NCBI GenBank assembly: GCA_041640715.1
Contig: JBEPZU010000025.1
Coordinates: 1-9,008 of the forward strand
Length of the DNA stretch: 9,008 nucleotides
Reading direction: 5' to 3'
Source: DSFO01 sp041640715
GTDB lineage: Archaea; Thermoproteota; Thermoprotei; Gearchaeales; Gearchaeaceae
Each line of letters begins with the position of its first letter. Position 1 is the stretch's first letter. The translations under genes and the position numbers were made by a program. Under the pieces are notes generated by a model. It had not been told where the DNA came from, ran no database searches, and saw only the letters and a program-made list of their open reading frames with translations. Positions 7,214-9,008 of the stretch are shown in pieces.

Positions 7214-7225
7214 TAAAAATATAAA
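7214..7225 (-). promoter_or_regulatory. TATA box of the DUF2258-like gene
   Basis: On the minus strand the sequence reads TTTATATTTTTA from 7225 to 7214. The core centre is about 25 bp before the ATG at 7196, the same spacing seen at kbl and tdh, indicating leaderless transcription. Confidence 0.65.
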
Positions 7226-7245
7226 GTTTGAAGCTTCAAACTTTA
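7222..7245. promoter_or_regulatory. Perfect 24-bp palindrome, candidate operator
   Basis: Each strand reads TAAAGTTTGAAG, followed directly by its exact reverse complement, with no spacer. It covers the position where the BRE would be, plus the first bases of the TATA core, of the DUF2258-like gene, where a bound dimer would block TBP/TFB. A hairpin role in terminating kbl transcripts is possible too, but kbl already has a T-tract upstream of this point. Confidence 0.6.
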
Positions 7246-7253
7246 ATCTGCGA

Positions 7254-7266
7254 TAAATTAAAAATT
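7254..7266 (-). terminator. T-tract terminator of kbl
   Basis: About 16 bases after the kbl stop, the minus strand reads AATTTTTAATTTA. It is the first T-rich run downstream of kbl and lies before the DUF2258-like promoter, so the two minus-strand genes look like separate transcription units. Confidence 0.45.
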
Positions 7267-7281
7267 CTTAGTTGAATCTGC

Positions 7282-8466
7282 TCAAATAATTTTTAAGGAC
7301 CTGCCGCATTTCTCAAAAGCGTTCAAAGCGAAGTCGAGATCTTCTTTGGTATGCATTGCCGTAACTATGGTTCTTATTCTAGCCTTTCCTCTAGGTACCA
7401 TTGGATAATAGATAGGAACACCGAATACTTTTTCTTTAAAAAGCATCTTACTGAACTCCTTAGTGGTTTTATTCTCACCTATTATCACAGGAGTTATAGG
7501 CGTTTGACTTTCTCCTATATCAAAACCCAGCTGTTGAAGAGCCTTTTTAAAATAACGCGTGTTTTCCCAAAGCCTCTCAAATAAAGATCGATCTTCTTGA
7601 ACTATCTTTATAGCTTCAAGACAAGCAGCTGCTACAGGAGGAGGATGTGAACCAGTCAGCAAATAGGGTCTAACCCTGTTTTTTAAATAATCGCATAATA
7701 ACTTTGATCCTACTATGTATCCTCCTACACAACCGAAGGCCTTTGAAAAAGTACCCATTTCTATATCCACCTTATCTTCTACATGGAAATAATTGGCAAC
7801 GCCTCTTCCATTCTCTCCCAATACCCCATCACCATGAGCATCATCCACATATAAGATAGCATTGTATTCTTCGCATAGTTTAACTATAGCAGGCAGAGGA
7901 GCGATGTCGCCATCCATGCTGAAAACTCCGTCTGTAACTACCAATACTCTCCTGAACTTCTTAGCTTCAGTTTGAAGTATTTTCTCAAGAGTTGCTACAT
8001 CTTTATGAGGGTATATCCTTTTCTCACCTCTACTAAGTCTGATCCCGTCTATTATGCTTCCATGATTTAACTCATCGCTTATTACCAAGTCTTCTTTATC
8101 TACAAGTTGAGGTATAGAACCTGCATTGGAGACGAAACCCGTCTGAAAAACTACAGAGGCCTCTTTTCGTTTGTATTTTGCCATTTCCCTTTCTAGTTCT
8201 ACATGTATTTTCATTGTCCCAGCTATAGGCCTAACAGAGCCTGAACCTACTCCGTATTTCTCTATAGCTTCGATGGCCGCTTTCTTTAGCCTAGGATGGT
8301 TTGCCAAACCTAAATAATTATTAGAACAGAGCACAAGAACACGTTCACCGTTAACGATCGTCCACGCTTCAGAAGGTCCTTCGAGTATATATTCGTCCCA
8401 TATTAAATAATCCTTCTCCATTTGATCCAGGATTTCCTTCATGAAGTGAAGTTTTGAATTGCTCAT
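7282..8466 (-). CDS. kbl: 2-amino-3-ketobutyrate CoA ligase (glycine C-acetyltransferase)
   Basis: A 394-residue PLP enzyme of the alpha-oxoamine synthase family, of normal length. It cleaves 2-amino-3-ketobutyrate with CoA to give glycine and acetyl-CoA in the cytoplasm, the second step of threonine breakdown. Visible motifs: LCSNNYLGLANHP (46-58), GVGSGSVRPIAGT (72-84), the SDELNHGSIIDG block with H135 that stacks on PLP, DDAHGDGVLG (208-217) with D208 and H211, the PLP lysine K242 in GTFSKAFGCVGGY, and a C-terminal RIRTIVTAMHT near 363-373. Family members such as KBL, AONS (BioF), ALAS and SPT look alike; the KBL call rests on the SGSVRPIAGT stretch and on the divergent threonine dehydrogenase next door. 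The ATG at 8466 is about 25 bp from a TATA element, so the message is probably leaderless. Confidence 0.93.
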   Translation of the reverse strand: MSNSKLHFMKEILDQMEKDYLIWDEYILEGPSEAWTIVNGERVLVLCSNNYLGLANHPRLKKAAIEAIEKYGVGSGSVRPIAGTMKIHVELEREMAKYKRKEASVVFQTGFVSNAGSIPQLVDKEDLVISDELNHGSIIDGIRLSRGEKRIYPHKDVATLEKILQTEAKKFRRVLVVTDGVFSMDGDIAPLPAIVKLCEEYNAILYVDDAHGDGVLGENGRGVANYFHVEDKVDIEMGTFSKAFGCVGGYIVGSKLLCDYLKNRVRPYLLTGSHPPPVAAACLEAIKIVQEDRSLFERLWENTRYFKKALQQLGFDIGESQTPITPVIIGENKTTKEFSKMLFKEKVFGVPIYYPMVPRGKARIRTIVTAMHTKEDLDFALNAFEKCGRSLKII

Positions 8467-8485
8467 ATGAGTTATATCTACAACG

Positions 8486-8499
8486 TTTATATTAATTTA
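8486..8499. promoter_or_regulatory. Shared bidirectional TATA element for kbl and tdh
   Basis: TTTATATTAATTTA sits in the exact middle of the 48-bp gap between the two divergent start codons. Read on the plus strand, TTTATATT is centred about 25 bp before the tdh ATG (8515); read on the minus strand, TTAATATA is centred about 25 bp before the kbl ATG (8466). I see no second TATA box in the gap, so both promoters seem to use this one site. Confidence 0.65.
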
Positions 8500-8514
8500 A
8501 GATTGTTTAAAATC

Positions 8515-9008
8515 ATGAAGGCCTTAGCTAAAGATAGCCCTTCTAGAGGTTTATCTTTAATAGAAGCCAAAGAACCGATGATCATTGAAGATGATGATGT
8601 GATCGTCAAAGTATTATACTCTTCAGTATGCGGTACGGATCTTCATATATATGAATGGGATGATTGGGCCAGATCTAGGGTGAAAATTCCTAGGATAATA
8701 GGTCATGAAATGGTAGGAGAGGTTTTGAAGGTAGGAAGGTCTGTTAAGAATTTAGAAGTAGGAGACATTGTAGCAGGAGAATCGCATATACCTTGCCAAA
8801 ATTGCTATTATTGCAGGACTGGAAGAATGCATCTTTGCAGTAATATGAAAATATTGGGAATAGATATTGATGGGTGTTTCGCTGAACTATGCAAAACTAA
8901 GGCAATATCTTTATGGAAACCTAATATCGATTTAAAAACCGAGTATTTATCTTCACTAGAACCCTTGGGCAATGCAGTACACGTAATATCTGAAATAAAT
9001 CCAGGCAT
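8515..9008 (+). CDS. tdh: L-threonine 3-dehydrogenase, N-terminal part
   Basis: The open frame from ATG 8515 runs off the right edge after 164 residues, about half of the usual roughly 345; the NAD-binding Rossmann part is missing. The protein is a zinc-dependent medium-chain dehydrogenase that oxidises L-threonine to 2-amino-3-ketobutyrate with NAD+. Visible residues: catalytic zinc ligands C39 (VCGTDLHIYEWD), H64 and E65 (IIGHEMVGEV); a structural zinc site at C94, C97, C100 and C108 (PCQNCYYCRTGRMHLC); and EPLGNAVH (149-156), characteristic of threonine dehydrogenase, with E149 near the zinc. Other medium-chain alcohol or sorbitol dehydrogenases share the zinc sites, but the YEWD and EPLGNAVH stretches and the adjacent kbl make threonine the likely substrate. 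Transcription is probably leaderless from the shared central TATA. Confidence 0.92.
   Translation, partial: MKALAKDSPSRGLSLIEAKEPMIIEDDDVIVKVLYSSVCGTDLHIYEWDDWARSRVKIPRIIGHEMVGEVLKVGRSVKNLEVGDIVAGESHIPCQNCYYCRTGRMHLCSNMKILGIDIDGCFAELCKTKAISLWKPNIDLKTEYLSSLEPLGNAVHVISEINPG

Noticed and set aside
7222..7245. The 24-bp palindrome as an intrinsic terminator of kbl
   Set aside because: Archaea rarely need hairpins for termination, and kbl already meets a T-tract at 7266-7254; the overlap with the next promoter makes an operator more likely, though a dual role is not excluded.
7351..7584. Plus-strand open frame of 77 residues
   Set aside because: It is antisense to the conserved C-terminal half of kbl and shows no domain, promoter or start signal.
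8808..9008. Minus-strand open frame running off the right edge
   Set aside because: It is opposite the structural-zinc region of tdh, whose motifs are intact on the plus strand.
1..9008. CRISPR array, insertion sequence, toxin-antitoxin or defence genes
   Set aside because: No regularly spaced direct repeats, transposase motifs, terminal inverted repeats or recognisable toxin, nuclease or Cas proteins are visible on either strand.

Overview
The window looks like a piece of a thermophilic archaeal chromosome, most likely from the Thermoproteota (Crenarchaeota). Three things point there: Arg is mostly AGA/AGG and Ile often ATA; genes are preceded by TTTATAT-type TATA boxes about 25 bp from the start codon, so leaderless transcripts are likely; and the gene content includes an archaeal Lhr-type helicase and two small archaeal families that I recognise as DUF5679 and DUF2258. 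I cannot assign a genus from the sequence.

Layout. At the left edge (1-344, minus) is the N-terminal part of an M50/site-2-protease-like membrane metalloprotease. Divergent from it is a tightly packed plus-strand operon of three genes, each joined to the next by a 4-base ATGA overlap: a secreted beta-rich protein of unknown function (382-1551), a large exported clan GH-A glycosidase carrying a C-terminal membrane domain of about five helices (1548-3743), and a 937-residue Lhr-family DNA/RNA helicase with a C-terminal cysteine cluster (3740-6553). A 141-base gap follows, with a T-tract and repeated promoter-like elements. Next come a 49-residue zinc-ribbon-like protein (6695-6844) and, convergent with it at 7 bases, a 114-residue DUF2258-like protein (6852-7196, minus). 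The promoter of the latter overlaps a perfect 24-bp palindrome.

The right end is the threonine degradation module: kbl (7282-8466, minus) and the start of tdh (8515 to the right edge, plus). They diverge from a 48-bp gap with one TATA element in its exact middle. Tdh oxidises L-threonine to 2-amino-3-ketobutyrate, and Kbl cleaves that with CoA into glycine and acetyl-CoA, so the pair forms a complete two-step pathway.

The most unusual parts are the surface-protein/glycosidase pair, in which both genes carry sharply AT-rich, Asn-rich segments inside otherwise normal coding sequence, and their coupling to a helicase. The other points worth attention are the regulatory designs: the shared kbl-tdh TATA, the 24-bp palindrome, and the repeated GCGAAA-TTTA elements around 6581-6665. 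I see no CRISPR array, insertion sequence, tRNA or rRNA gene in the window.
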